64,000 nucleotides of DNA from Serinus canaria. Taxonomy: Eukaryota > Chordata > Aves > Passeriformes > Fringillidae. This document shows, piece after piece, positions 12,801 through 25,860 of this stretch. The DNA is taken from the NCBI RefSeq assembly GCF_022539315.1, contig NC_066343.1, positions 1,116,001-1,180,000 of the forward strand. Direction: 5' to 3'. The position numbers and the translations under genes were made by a program. How positions within the stretch are numbered: position 1 is the stretch's first letter; every line of letters begins with the position of its first letter. The notes below the pieces were generated by a model. The model was not told the origin of the DNA. It worked only from the letters and a program-made list of their open reading frames with translations, and did not search any database.

Positions 12801-15030
12801 AATTTCAATAAAGAAATAAACTTGACTGATTTGCTTTTCTTGTGCTCTATCAAACACCACCAAGTTTTTGCAAACAGCAATAACATCCCACACTTCAAAC
12901 CAGAAAGTTCAAATCTAATGCTCTTCCTTTAAAAACACAACTTGAAAACCACATCTGTAGATTATCTTTTATCCAGCAAAAAGCCATACATCATTGAAAA
13001 TTCTGTCCATTCCCAGTCTTTAAAATTACTTCAAACATCAGTAGCAGAGGTATTATCCCATGTACTGTGCCAAATGGAAACAACTCTATTCCACCCACCT
13101 ATGTTCTTTCTTTAGTTTAATTGAATGGTTTAATTGAACGGTTTTCATTTCCTGCACTAAAATGGTGTGCAACACGCCTGCTCAGACTTATCTACCTTCT
13201 TTCAATCAGCAGTGTGTTTCCGTGGAAATGCAAATCATTCCACTATATGTATAAAATAATTTATAATTTCAGGTGCTATAAGACACTGATAAAAAGCATT
13301 ATTTAGACTCAATTTAATAGAGTGGGCAGGATCATTGTCTGGGCTTTATGGCTTGGTAATGCTCCCAGTGACTCCAGCAAATGAGCGTACTCAAGATTCA
13401 AAGAAACCTTCAGCCTTTGACTTATTTAACATCCAAATGAATCAGACACAGCAGATAATGATAAAGTTTGTGCAGAAAAGTGAGAGAGCCAGAATTATTC
13501 CTGCCAACCTTTGCCTACCAAACACATTAGGAAATTATTTTATATCTAATATTAGAGAGCAGAATTGGACCTCTAGATACAGTCTCCAGAAAGTCACTCA
13601 GCAGGAGGGAATGTGGCTCCACATGAGAAGACACAAGAATACATATGTTGTGCCAGGCTATCACTAAGCTTCAGATGGGTTATCAGAGATGATGCCGGAG
13701 GAGGGATGCTGCCAAGAGAAATGAGTTTTGCTTGTAGAAGGAGGGAAGTTGCTCCAATCAAGCATACCCTACAACATTACCATGATTTTGAAAAGGTCCC
13801 TTCAGTGTTTCAGGTGCCTTAGAGATGATGGACTGGGGGCAGAGATAATAGCTTATTAACTATTTCTCTCCAGTGTATACCAAAAAATAGTTTCTAATTG
13901 AAAATTATCCCAACTACAGAGAAAATTATCTGAAAATAGCTCCTACTTCTTTTACTAGCTTCCCCCACCCCCCCATATCTTCAAATTTCTTGGCTTTAAG
14001 ACTTCCCACACTCCTCTCTCTGCTTCCCCCTCTCCCACCTCTCACCTCCTCCCTCTCCAATCTGTCTTCCCCGCCTCCCTTGGCAGGCTCTTTAGCTTTA
14101 ATTCAATAGTTAAAAGGCTGAATCAAAACTTGTATAACAAGCTTGAGCCAACTTTTATTCCATGTCAGAAAAGAAGAAGCTAAGAAAAGCCCAGATTTGA
14201 TTTTGCATGGGAGTGAGCACAGTGACCTACCAATATTTCCGCCTTTACATGGATATATTATTTGCCAGGTGTTAAATGTTATCTGCATAATCAAGAGCAG
14301 CAGTAGGGTAATCTCAGTGACAGGTATGATGCACCACAGGGCTGTTCCTTAGGCCCTTCTCATCTGAGACATTTCATTAATACTGCCATCTGAAACCCAG
14401 AACCTAGAAGCTGCTTTATCTTTCATTAAGACAAATTTCAGAGAGAAAGAAAAGCAGAATAAGGTAAGGAAATAAGCCAGATAGGAGAATGGAAAAGTGG
14501 AGAAAGAATGACCAATTTTATTGTTTGTATCCAAAGCAGCCTAATTTCAATTTAAATAAGTGCAGATAGGCACTATGAGAAGTCTGCCAGGCAGGGGAGA
14601 ACAGTAAATGCCTTGATTAGCCTGGTAAAAATGATGTGAGCTAAGACTGCTGAACCTAATTGTAAAAAATGAGCACAAGTCAGGGAGAAAATCCACCAGT
14701 GCTAGTAGACAGTATTAACACAAAACCAAGTATAAACATGCTGTTGGACAGCTTCAACACCCTGAATAATTCATATTATGCTTAGACCAGTAATAGAGTC
14801 TCTATAACCTGCTAACCCCGATGCCTGATCCAGCAGCTGGCTTGTCATACGAGGATCACAACCTGATATTGATTGGGACTCAAGTAATTGGGTGTAATGA
14901 GGTTCAGGTATCAGAATAATGCAAACAAGAATCAGCAGGTGATGAGAAAGCAATACCTGGAACTGCTAGAAATGTACTAGATACCACTGTGGTTGATTTT
15001 ATTTTTGCCTTTGCTATAAACCAGTATGAC
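9851..15030. other. AT-rich non-coding stretch, no gene seen
   Basis: No recognisable coding exon or repeat family over about 5 kb. Frames of up to 110 codons (for example 13335-13667, +) have no family resemblance and no convincing splice context. Minor structure: a 13-bp near-duplicate at about 13116-13141 (tttaattgaatgg then tttaattgaacgg), an A-run near 12033-12047, and the pyrimidine-rich block at 13966-14090 listed separately. Confidence 0.65.
13966..14090. repeat. C/T-rich pyrimidine tract
   Basis: Starts with C-runs of five and seven bases and continues as CTCC/CTCT-rich sequence to about 14090 (seven bases of gcctccc near the end). The G-rich minus strand could form triplex or quadruplex structures, but the runs are too irregular to claim a defined G4. 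Confidence 0.65.
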
Positions 15031-15240
15031 TATGAGGAAGAAGTTCTTTATTCTGCTAATGGCTATGCACTGTAACAGATTACCCAGAAAGGTTGTGGGG
15101 TCTCCCTCAGCGAAGACATTTCTGAACGGTTCAGACACAGTTCAGTGCCATGTCCTCTATGATGACTCTTGAGACAGGAAGGTTGCATCAGATGGTTAAC
15201 TTTAGTCCTTTCCAACCTGAAACATTCTGTGATTCCGTGA
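15031..15240 (+). mobile_element. CR1 LINE 3' fragment
   Basis: Carries the diagnostic end of avian CR1 in + orientation: a gaggaagaagttcttta segment, a degraded 'aggttgcccagagaggttgtgg' counterpart at about 15073-15098, then tttccaacctgaaacattctgtgattccgtga at the end (15209-15240). CR1 elements lack poly-A tails and end in short ATTCTGTGA-type repeats; here two degraded units are present. It is a 5'-truncated copy, as most CR1 copies are, and the reverse transcriptase region is absent. Divergence is moderate to high. Confidence 0.85.
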
Positions 15241-18200
15241 TCTAGAAGATTTTGGGTAGAAAAAAGGAGAAACAAGTTTTACTTACTTGGGAGAATTCCA
15301 TTGTCTTTAGCATAAAAATTTAAAAAAGGAAAGAAATCATGCTTCTTTATAGAGCTAATGAAAGGAAGAAACCACTACACCACTACACCATGCCATGGAG
15401 AGAAGAATCAGGCCGATTTTTGTCAAAGGTTAGCATTGCACCATTTGAGTTTCATGTAATATTAAAAAAATAAAGTTACATATTATGTGTGCTGGAGCCC
15501 AGATACTTGTTCTCATTAAACTATTTCCTTTAAGGTAAATGGTAAAATTAGGAGTACAGACTATATCAATTTATTCTGGCTGTTCTTGGTTTTGTTGGGG
15601 TTTTTTTCCCCAGCAATTTAAGGGTTTAAAAATAAATCAGCCATACTGCATTGCTTGAGTAAAAAAACTTAGAACTCAGATATAACTTCTAAAGAGAAAT
15701 TTTAATTTATTTTTTAAATTAATCCTAGGATTTTAAAATCTGCAAAGCATGTGAGGGGTGCACACATATCTTCACATGCACTGATGCCAGACACTTTTAC
15801 AAGGGCTAAATTTTAGCTGTAAGTGAGACTTACAAGGACCTTCCATCCTCTGGGAAATGGGACACACACAGCAGCAGTGCCACGCATCTCTCACCACACA
15901 CAGCCATGTGTGTTTTGCATAAAAAATATTCAAATTACACATACTTTAAAAATCAGATTAAGGTTTTTTTAAGTTGTAAGCAGTGTCACAACTATTGCAT
16001 ATTTAGACTTTTCTTTTTGTTTGTATTTTTCTACCAATTCATCCTTGCTGTGTGTAGTGACAGTATACATAACAAACCTATTATTTCTTTGTGATAGGAG
16101 AAAATAAAACATCTACAGCAATCAGAAAGTACATTAGTTCCCACCACCCAAAAAAAAAAAGCCTTTTTTTTTGAGGCTGATATTTAGAAATATTTTCCCT
16201 GATTTCTTCCTAAAACATAGGAAAAAGCCAAAAGTTTTCTGTCAATTTTTAATTACTCATTGGCAAATTAATAAAAAAAAAAGAAAAATAACTAAGGAAA
16301 GCAAAGGGGTAATAACCCCATATTATTACAAGGGGTTTTTTTATTGCAAAGAAAAAGCCAAAAGTTGCATTCATTTAATCTCCTTCGCCTATGTTTTCAT
16401 TTCCCCTTGTACATACACATCCACCCTACATGCAGTGTGTGCATATGGGACATTGGAATTATTATTAGCTCAGTGTGGAAGCTTTGATGTGTGATACTTT
16501 GCAGAGCTGCCAGGAGAATGACAGTCTACTTACTGCAATGCAAAGACTATTCTTCATCTATTCAGATCACTTCCAATAGTCTTATATCAGTGTCACAAAG
16601 AAGATTGTGCCTTACAAAAGAAGAACTTGCACCCCTCAGGGTTAGTTCTTTCTCCCAGAGAACTGAATGTCAGAATTTAGAATTTTTATCATATGAAAAT
16701 AAGGGTTAATGCAATGAAATGAAGTGAAAATAAATGGCCCAGGATATACTAAGTAGATAAACCAGAATTCATGTTTCTAGTACATTGTTTCCAGAGGTGA
16801 GAACTTGGTTTTTGTAGTATGGGGATTTTTTTGTGGCAGTGAAGTTGGAACATATAAAGAATATTGCACTATGAATTAAGTGTACAGATTGCAGCAGTTA
16901 AACATAAACTGCTTTCTCCTGGAAAATTCATTGCATGTACTGTTCTATGAGATTTAAAACGTTAAATGGTGCTACATATGGACATCAGAAGACCATGAGA
17001 AATACCTCAGAATCTAACTCATTTCTTACTACCTGTGTCTCCATTCTGCTACCAGCACCCATGGCAAGCATAATTTTCCTTTGAGTGGGTTTGTGGATCC
17101 AAGGAGAGAAAGTGCCACATAATTTGCCAAACATATTCTTGCTGAGGTTACAGGATCACAATGCTACGTGCTATAAAAAAAAAAAAAAATGCAACTAGAA
17201 GATTTACAGAGAGAATAAAGAGGATGGATAAGTAACTTCCTATAGTGATATAGCAATGCAGTGTAGAGACAAGAGCAAAGCAAAGGTCCTCAATCCTAGC
17301 CTAGAAGTTCCCTCCTCCCCACTCCATTTCCCACCATGGTAATAACTGTACTTCTAAGGACTAATTTTTAAGGCTGTATTACCTGTAAGTGGGGGAACAT
17401 TTTGTGTGGAGGAGTGCTGCTAAAAGGCCATTTAAAAGAACAAAAATACCATATGCTTCCTGGATTAATTTTGAAGCCTCATTAAGGTCAACATAAAAGA
17501 CTCAGATACACTACTGACTTGGCGTGTACTTTCATTTGATCAGAGAGGGGTGGTATTTTTGTAAACAAAGTTGCTAATTTAACCCTGTCCTGAATAAACT
17601 TGTGTGTAAATATTCTAAGCTGCCGTGTTGCTGTACCTTGGGAGAAGAAATGCCAAATAGATACTAAGTTTGCTAATCCTAAATATCGATGGCACTTCAT
17701 TTATGAATACAACAGACAATAAAGAAAATTTGTATTATCTAGCAGCTCCAAAGCTGTTTCCTACCAAACTAGGAGCCAGTTCTACAAAGTGGTAATCCAA
17801 AACTGACACAGAGGCTGTGTCAGAAAGGGTGTGTAATGTTTTTCCTGTTAACAGAATATTATGTTTTAAATAAGGTTAACAATACTGTCAATACTTCAAA
17901 TACTTCAAATACTGTCATGTTATTCTTACTACTAAGAATAAATAAAATACTTGAGAAGCAAAGTCTGAGAATCTACCCTGAAATATTCCAGTGATACCAA
18001 ATTTAGTTCCAATATCCATGAAAATTTTAAAAAAATAAATTAACTACACCCATATAAAGACTAAATGCATGATTCTACCCAAGTATTGGTTCTGTAAATA
18101 AAATAGTATTGATGTTAGTGACCATATAGTAGATTTTTTCAGACTGAAAAATATTTGGTTTTTAATTGACAGCCGAAGACTTACCATTCTGTTCTGAAAG

Positions 18201-21200
18201 CTCTGACATTTATTTTAATGCTAACAAACCTTTTTTTTTTAATTTCAGTTACCAATAAGTGGAAAAAAATGTAAGAAAAATATTTATTTCTAATCTGACA
18301 GAATGAACTGTTTTGCATAACCTTACCTTGAAACTAATATATTCATTTTTTGAAGAACATCCTCTGCAGAAATTTCATGAAGTCCTACAGTTCTCAGAAT
18401 CTTATTTGATGCAAAGAGAGAAGTAAGGATGGGCACATTTGGTCAAACCAAAAGTATATGTTCCTCGTTAAATCCATTGACTGAAAACTTGTATTCATAA
18501 TTTGATTTTTAATAGGCAACTTAATCCAATCCATCTTAATTTAAAATGATCTTTAAAATGTACATTTTCAAGGTAACAATTACAATACCAAAGGGCAAAG
18601 GCTGGCAGGTTATATAAATAGATTTGATTTTAGGGGAAAAAGCAGAAGAACAAAATAGTAAATACAGCTGTTCAGCTTTTCCACCTTGCAAGTTTATGCC
18701 TCTATTTACAACTTCTTTATGAACATATTTCCTTAAAAAAAAAAAAATCTGTGCAAATCCAGTTTTCATTCCTAAAACAGACCTTACATTCAGTCTAAAG
18801 AATGCTGAGTGACATAAATCTTTATCTTAAAAAAACCAGTCAGTAACAAATGTGAAACTTTCCAAAGGGATATCTTGATTTCTTACATTGTTTATAAGAC
18901 TACACTCTTTACTTCTAAATTTTACTGTATTTGTTCCCTATCTAATTACTTCAACTCATCTTAATTTAGGATTTGTCCATTTGCTACCAGAATTTGTACC
19001 AACATGTCAAAGCTATGCTGCTTTAGTCACGGAATAATAATTATTCCCTGTAAGATGTTTAGGTGAAAATCATTGTGTAACTGAATTTCACTTAAGAAGA
19101 TCTGAATGTTGACAGGTCCTCAGGAAAATACTTCAACTGACCTACCCCATTGACTATGTGTTCTAATGTATTACATCCCTCTAAAGTCTCCTAAGATGCA
19201 TTTCAGAGTGTATTAGGACATTTTCTTTGAAGGAATTTTCAACCATTAGAAAGAATATACTTACTTTCATAAGACTGAGTTTAAGACATCTAAATATAGC
19301 AATGTAAAGTCAGCTACTTAGTTTGCTGTAAGGAATGTAGTAGCAGTAGGAGTTGTGGCAGGTCAATTGTTCTATGAGGGCAATTTTCCCTTATCACACC
19401 TGGCACTTGTGTAAAATTTCCCACGAAAAGGCCTTTGATGAAAGATCCTACCTGGAAAGGCCACGATATCTTTTCTAATATTTTACTTTTCTGCTGTCCC
19501 AGTCTTAGTAAATAGTTAAAATTTTTGCAGTTTAAATGCTTACTTTTTTATCTGCTCGTTGGGCACAGGGAAACTTTGTTAACTTTCTCACTGTAATACT
19601 GGTGAATTACTAAACCCTTTGCTGTGGTAATATAATTCCAAGTTCCATAAGCCCAAACCACTCATCCCTCCTAGCAGATCATATTTTCTGGATCTCCAAT
19701 CACTGTCATACAGCCATACTAATCGCCAAGAATCCCGACTTTCATGGAGAAAGGCACAAATAATTGGACGTGTCTTCAACTACACTGTCATCAGTCATAC
19801 TAGAATGTTTTCTTCTTCTCTTACAGACAAGCTTTGCTTCAGTAGAGATTTGAACTTTTTGTCCTTTTTCTTTTTTTCTGTAACACCATAATGCAGGCAA
19901 CTCATTCCATCTGCAAAGGACCACACAGTCTTCTATCATCCAGACAGAAGGCAGGTACAGATATTTAGCCTCACCCAAATATAGGTGTTTATACTTGTTC
20001 TTGTTGCATTGCATTATCAGTAGTGCTGGCATCCACACAAATTTGCCAAGACTCTTTTTGTTTCTGAATTCCAGCCTGCAGGACTTCAACCTCCCATGTT
20101 ATGCATAAAGCTAAAAAGACCACAGTGCATGGTAATCCAGGATTTCCCTCAATGACAGAACAAAAGTGATCCTTACAGAAACATTTTGACAGAAATAATT
20201 TGAAGCTTTGGGTGTTATTTTGCAAATAGATTTTTGCTTTTTGTCTTATGCTTTAATTTAGATAGATTGTAAGAGACTGTCAAAAACCTTACTATGTTAA
20301 TGATATACATCTATGACAATTACCATGACTCTAAGTGCCATTCCTCTAACCAAATAATTGGCTACCTTACCATGGAACAGGAAATCAGAGAGAAAAATAC
20401 CTGATTCCAAATTATTTGTTAAATCGGCCATCAGAAATTATTTTTTCTTCTTATAAAACTGAAGAGAAACAAATTTAAGGAAAAAAAATTGCTTTCAGCA
20501 ATATGTACACTCTGTTTGTACCAAGTATTACTGTATTTTCTGCCATTTTGAGAAACCAGAAAAGTGCTGATGACATCACCACAAGAAGGTGAGTGCAGAA
20601 GAAACACTCAAAATGTACATAAAAATGTACAGAACAGATTTAAAAAGACATGAAGGTTACTAATTGAGCATGTTCCAACAAATGTAGGACAAGCTCATGG
20701 TAATGGGAGGATGATGGGAGGGAAAAGAGAGGTGAGGAAACAATTTGAAGGCCATACATCAAAGAGAAGCAGAACACACTACCACAGCATGAACAGGCAG
20801 TGCCTCACAGGAATTCTTTTTTTCTATACATACCTAAGACAATGAATAAATACATGGAGAATAGGACAATAATCATTTCAATGCTCAAAACAAAAATCAA
20901 AAAGAGCAAAAGCACAACATAGCTTGTTACAGTCTGATGAGCTGATCAATCAGTACAGTAGTAAAAGAAAAATAAATTCATATGCAAAAATTTGCTAAAA
21001 GTGCAAACAAAAAAATATTTAAAACACAATTAACACACATTTGGGTTTTGCTTTCATATTTCTTTTTTGATGAAAAGTAAGTGAACATGAGGCAAAGACT
21101 CATTATGTGTTCTTTTTAGGCAAATCCCAAAGCCATTATCAGGTCTTGTTGAATTTATTCTTTATCAGCCTCTAAAAGAGGGGGTGAGAATATTGTGTTT

Positions 21201-21849
21201 CCCACCCACATACCTTCCCAGCAGCACAGGAAGTCACTGGGCACACTTAGCCATTATGTACATGTAGAATCTCTTATAGAAACAGATTTGGGGGCTGTTC
21301 AGGGGGCTCTCTAAATAAAAAGCAGGCACAGTCTTGACTACATTTGGACTGCAGCAGCAGAGCTTCACCACTGAACAGTAGGAGTCCCATCAACTCATTT
21401 TCCAAGAACCCACAGTTTTCCCCTTCCATCCTCTGCAAGATGTGAACCGTGTTACTTTAATGCCAGTGTTGATCTTAATACTGTTTTGGACATTGACCTG
21501 TAATTTCTGAAAGAAAGTCTGCAATTCTCTGGAGCTATATAAATAATTTACAGCAATTAACTGCTGCTTCACCTGTGAGAAAAGTGAAGACGGGGATCTA
21601 TCACCAGAAGCAGAAAATTACTGAAGGCACTACTTCATCCAAGCTCTCCAAAAGGATGTTCCCATATCCTTTTCTGTTGTGTTGTTTTATTTTGTTTTTC
21701 AAAGTGTATATATTGAATGGTACGTTCTGCAGCAAAAAAATTTAATTAGTTTTCAGAGATTTTCAGAGGTGCAAGCAGCAGTTAGGGTGTCAATATCAAT
21801 ATGCTGCTGTTCAAAATTCCTGATTCTTATTAATCAGTGCAGTTCAGAG

Positions 21850-21917
21850 TTTGGAATGATTCCTTTACTTGATGGTGTCAGAGGTCTTTTCCAACCTAGA
21901 TCATTCTGTGATCATTC
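21850..21917 (+). mobile_element. CR1 LINE 3'-end remnant
   Basis: The end reads gatggtgtcagaggtc, ttttccaacctagatc and attctgtgatcattc in succession. This matches the last ~60 bases of avian CR1 in + orientation, including the terminal ATTCTGTGA motif. Only the extreme 3' end is recognisable; the 5' limit is uncertain and the copy may extend further upstream in a more diverged state. Confidence 0.75.
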
Positions 21918-23112
21918 TTTTACTTATGAGGAGTGACAATTCTAAAGACACCACAGCATCTAACTTCCATTTGCACAACCCCATTCCAGACATGAGCGTT
22001 TATTAAAGTGACCAAGTGCAGCCTCTTACCAGCAAGAACTTTTCTTCTGTGTTTGCATAATCTAATGCAAGGCAATGCTATCTTAAATTTTCTCTTGCCA
22101 CAACATATTGCAAGTCATACTTGGTTAGAACGACAGCTGAGTGTTAGTTAGGAAAAATAATCCAACACCCTGTGCTGAAAGAATAAGCCAGCATCTATAG
22201 GTGGTCAAAATTCTAATTTCCAGCTGCTCTTGCCTTTCTTGTCAGCTCCTGAGTGGACAGATCTTGTGAGCACAGGTATGGCTGGCATGTCTATCAGGGC
22301 AACTGACACTTGAGATTGAAGAATTCCAAGTTTTCTTAGTAATTTAGAACCAAAAAAAGTGTATTCTCATCGCAAATACAACAAAAGAAAAATATGAGAC
22401 TTTCCTGAACTATTTCCTCTACATTAATTTTGAGAAATGCTTGCAATCCTCCAGTACTAAAGACTAACAAAAGATAGATACAAAGTTATTTTAATTACTA
22501 GGAATGGAGAAAAAAAACCTTTGATATCTTTGAGGGTTGGGTGGTGTTTTTTCTTTTTTTTTCTTAAGCAAAATTTCTGCGTTGGTGTAAGGCAGATTTT
22601 CCAGGCTTCAACAAACCAGATGGCCATCCAAAATTGTGATATGAAATTTTTATAGGAAGCTAAGAGCTGAACCCATCTATGGGAGAGATTTTTCAGAGAT
22701 TCCAAACTTTTAAAAATAAATATTACAGCAAGATCTTATGTATCTACATTTGAACTGCAATGAGTCAATAAATAACCACAGTGATAATTACCTAAATTCT
22801 ATATTTAGAAGGAACAGAACACATGCAGTAAACAATAGCACATTGTGATATTAATGAAGCGCTTGCTTCCTCTAAATGTAGAAATTCAGCAATTATCACC
22901 AGAATTGGCATGTATAAAGGTGCCGGTGACAATTTTAAAAAGGCATATTGCTTATATGATAGACCAGAATGCATGCTTTGGACCCAGTGCTTTCTGTTAC
23001 GAAGGATTCAGTGACACAGTCCCACACTGAGCCAAGCTTATGCTCAGCACAGCATCGGCTCTGGTGGAGAGGAAGAGGTGATTGCAAGCCTTCCTTCTGC
23101 TTGCCCCAACTA

Positions 23113-23135
23113 TGAGTTGGCCAGAGGCCAACTCA
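23113..23135. repeat. Hairpin, 10-bp perfect arms, 3-base loop
   Basis: tgagttggcc and ggccaactca are perfect reverse complements around the loop aga. GC-rich for its surroundings. No flanking element is evident. Confidence 0.75.
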
Positions 23136-24127
23136 GCCATCAGCACAAACTAGATCTGCTAAAAAGATGTTCTACTTTACGCCAGCAGGTTTGGACCCCT
23201 GAGGTGTGCACCACTCAGGCATCAGAGCATGTATTGAACTACAAACCTTTCCCATCAAGCCTCTGCCAGACTCCTTCCCTGCTAAAAGGTGTCTCTGTGA
23301 TGCTCTCAGGCATTTCACACACACAATTTAGGCCCTGTTAGAAAAGCTGGCAGGGCTGGGCACACCAAGCTGAAATGGCTCTCAGGCATAGGACTTGACC
23401 CCTTGAGCTTTAGGGTCACTCTTAGTAATTTTCCTTTGCAGACCAAGATTTGGCCTGAAGACCTGCTGTCAAAGAAATCCTTCCAGGCAGCTTGCTTTTT
23501 CAGACCTGCATCACTGGCCTCATGTGCACACAGAGGAGAGATGTTTTGAGGCCTGCACATTGCACTGTGCCTCTCCAGTCTGCCTTTGTGCTCTTAACTC
23601 TATCCATCTTTTTTTCCTGGGTGAAAAATATCCTGCTTGCATTTTTCCTTAGACTTTTTCATACCATGTGGTACAACCCTATTTGATTTCCCTCAAAGAA
23701 AGAAAATAAACTTCACATAACATAGGAAAGTGATCATTTACCACCTGGCTAACTGCAGGGTTTGAATTTTGGTTTTCCACCCTATTACATGCCAAGAAAA
23801 GTCAGCCACAAAGCAGAGATCTCTGTCAGGGGATGAAGTCCTCTCTAATTCTCTGAGCAATGAAGGCTTCATACTCATACTTCTCCTTCACATTATACTT
23901 GCTGTGCAGAAAGCACTGCTGAACTGCTAGAAACAATTTCTTTACTGTCTACTACCTGGCCAAGGATGCTGCAGCACAGCCTGAAGTGATCAGAGGGGTC
24001 TCATTGTGTTTGGGTCATAAAAGAAAATTAATTACTGAAAGGGAAAGGTAGCCATATTCCAAAATACAGAATTCAGTTGTTTTGCTCATTCACCAGCATT
24101 CTGAATGTGTATATTCTGCAATAGAGG

Positions 24128-24153
24128 TGTAAGTGGTTACTGTAAGTGGTTAC
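24128..24153. repeat. 13-bp perfect tandem duplication
   Basis: tgtaagtggttac occurs twice back to back (24128-24140 and 24141-24153). A short recent duplication. Confidence 0.8.
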
Positions 24154-24606
24154 TCTGCTCCTCTCTGCATCCTGAAAGATGAACTCCTGGACACGGCACA
24201 TCCCCTGCACTCACACAGATGTGTGGAATGACTGCATACAGTCCTGATGGAGAGCATTAGAAGTCAGTCATGCTCCTTCAAACTCCCACCTCTGCCTCAG
24301 GAAGTATTGCCAGAAGTTGACTCCTATTCCTTCAGGAACATATTTGCAGGCAGATGCTCCCAGTCTCAGGGAGATGACAACCATCACATATTGCCAGGAT
24401 GGGAAGACAATTGCAATATTTTGGTGCATTATGTCACTGAACATACACAAGATCATATGGAGAAGATAACATGCAAGGAAGAATTCATATACCAGACATG
24501 TTAAAAAAGGAGATGAATAAAAGCCTGCAGCTCATGCTTTCCTCTTCTAAGAGGTGATGCTTCCAGAGGACACAGGGTGCAAAAATCTCTCCATAGGAAT
24601 CAACAG

Positions 24607-25196
24607 TGTCATGGTTTAACCGCAGACACCAACCAAGTCTCACACAACTGTTCATTCACCATTTCACCAGCAGGATCAGGGATAAAAACTGGAAGGGTAA
24701 AAGCCAGAAAACTCCTGGGTTGATATGAAATTGTTCAATAGGGAAAGCAAAACCAGTGCATACAAACAAAGTAAAACCAGGAATTAATTCACTGCTTCCC
24801 AGAGGAAGGAAGGTGTTCAGCCATGTCCAGGAGAGCAGGGCCCCATTACATGTAATGGTTACTTGGGAAGAAAAGCATCATCACTCCAAATGTCCCCCAC
24901 AGTGCTTTCTCCCTTACCTTACTTTACACATTGAGCATGATGTTACATGGTTTGGAATATCCCTTTGGTCAGCTGGAGCCACCTGTCCCTGACATGTCTG
25001 ATCTCAGCCTCCCAGGCACTTCCAACCTCCTCACCAGCATGGCTAGTATATGAGAAGCAGAAAAGTCCTTGGTTGCGGGAAGCCCTGCTCAGCAATAACA
25101 AAAAACATCTCTATATTATCAGCCCTGTGTTAAACACAAGTCCAAAACACAGCCACTGTGAAGAAAATTAACCCTACACCAGCTGGAACCGATACA
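24607..25196 (-). mobile_element. Solo LTR of an avian endogenous retrovirus
   Basis: On the + strand the block begins tgtcatggtttaac and ends ccagctggaaccgataca. From memory of avian repeats, internal blocks match a widespread bird LTR read backwards: a 'catgatgttacatgg' segment at about 24937-24952, 'tttggaatatccctttgg' at 24951-24968, and 'aaacatctctatattatcagc' near 25101-25121. In the family the TATA box and poly-A signal read on the other strand, so this copy is minus-oriented; both signals are degraded here. About 590 bp, no internal retroviral genes beside it, so a solo LTR. I see no clean target-site duplication (caacag before, agagac after), so the exact right edge is uncertain. Its family placement (ERVL-like) is inference; I do not assign a database name. 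Its left terminus is nearly the reverse complement of the right terminus of the LTR at 8467-9850. Confidence 0.8.
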
Positions 25197-25492
25197 AGAG
25201 ACAGGCTAAGCAGATTTTTAAGAGGAGCAATTGCATTATTTCTACAGCATCTTGCAGAGATGATAGCATGCATGATTACATTCACATCACTGAGACTCTA
25301 AAGATACTGATCTAAATGTCTGTTAACATAAACTGCTTACAACTGACTCCACAGGATTAGAGCTCAGATGCTTGCAGGGTCAGTAAGCTGATTCATTTAG
25401 CAGTTGTGCTGACTCTTACATCTCTACTACCACCACATAATGTCCTCCTCAACAAAGAGCCAAAGACAAGATAGTGAAAAAAATTGCCACAA

Positions 25493-25860
25493 GAATCATA
25501 GAATCGGAAAAGACTTTTAAAATCATCAAGTCCATCCTTTGACTAAATACCACCATGCCCACTGAACTATACAATAAAGTGCCACATCTATTCACCAGGG
25601 ATGGTAACTCTACCCCAGGGACCCTGTTCCAATGCTGACCACCCTTTCAGTGAAGAAATTTTTCCTGATATCCAACGTCAGCTTCTCCGGCTGCAACTTG
25701 TCCTGTCAGTAGTTGTATAGGAAAAAAAACTGAACCCCACCTTGCTACAACCTCCTTTAAGGTAGTTGTAGAGGGCAATAAGGTCACCTCTGAGCCTCTT
25801 TTTCTCCAAGCTAAAAAATCCTGTCTGCAAGGACAGGAGAGACAATACATCTCAGCAACC
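25493..25860 (-). mobile_element. CR1 LINE, 5'-truncated, minus strand
   Basis: The + strand starts with atcatagaatcggaaaag, the reverse complement of the CR1 3' end, and continues through well-preserved CR1 blocks: 'aaatcatcaagtccatcc', 'gggatggtaactct', 'cagtgaagaaatttttcctg' (25651-25670) and 'aggtagttgtagagggcaataagg' (25760-25783). About 365 bp of the 3' untranslated end of CR1 is present and no reverse transcriptase. It is the best preserved CR1 in the window. The 67-codon minus-strand frame here is part of the element and not a gene. Confidence 0.92.

Larger units (their letters stand above)
15241..24606. other. AT-rich non-coding stretch, no gene seen
   Basis: Apart from the CR1 fragment at 21850-21917 no repeat family is recognised. 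Frames of up to 115 codons (19742-20089, minus) have no recognised homologue. The patch 23030-23600 is less AT-rich and contains a 10-bp-arm hairpin at 23113-23135 but no identifiable gene. Two 13-bp copies of tgtaagtggttac lie in tandem at 24128-24153. Segments at about 17560-17710 and 22845-22970 have complex, non-repetitive sequence of the kind seen in conserved non-coding elements, but this cannot be shown from one genome. Confidence 0.6.
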
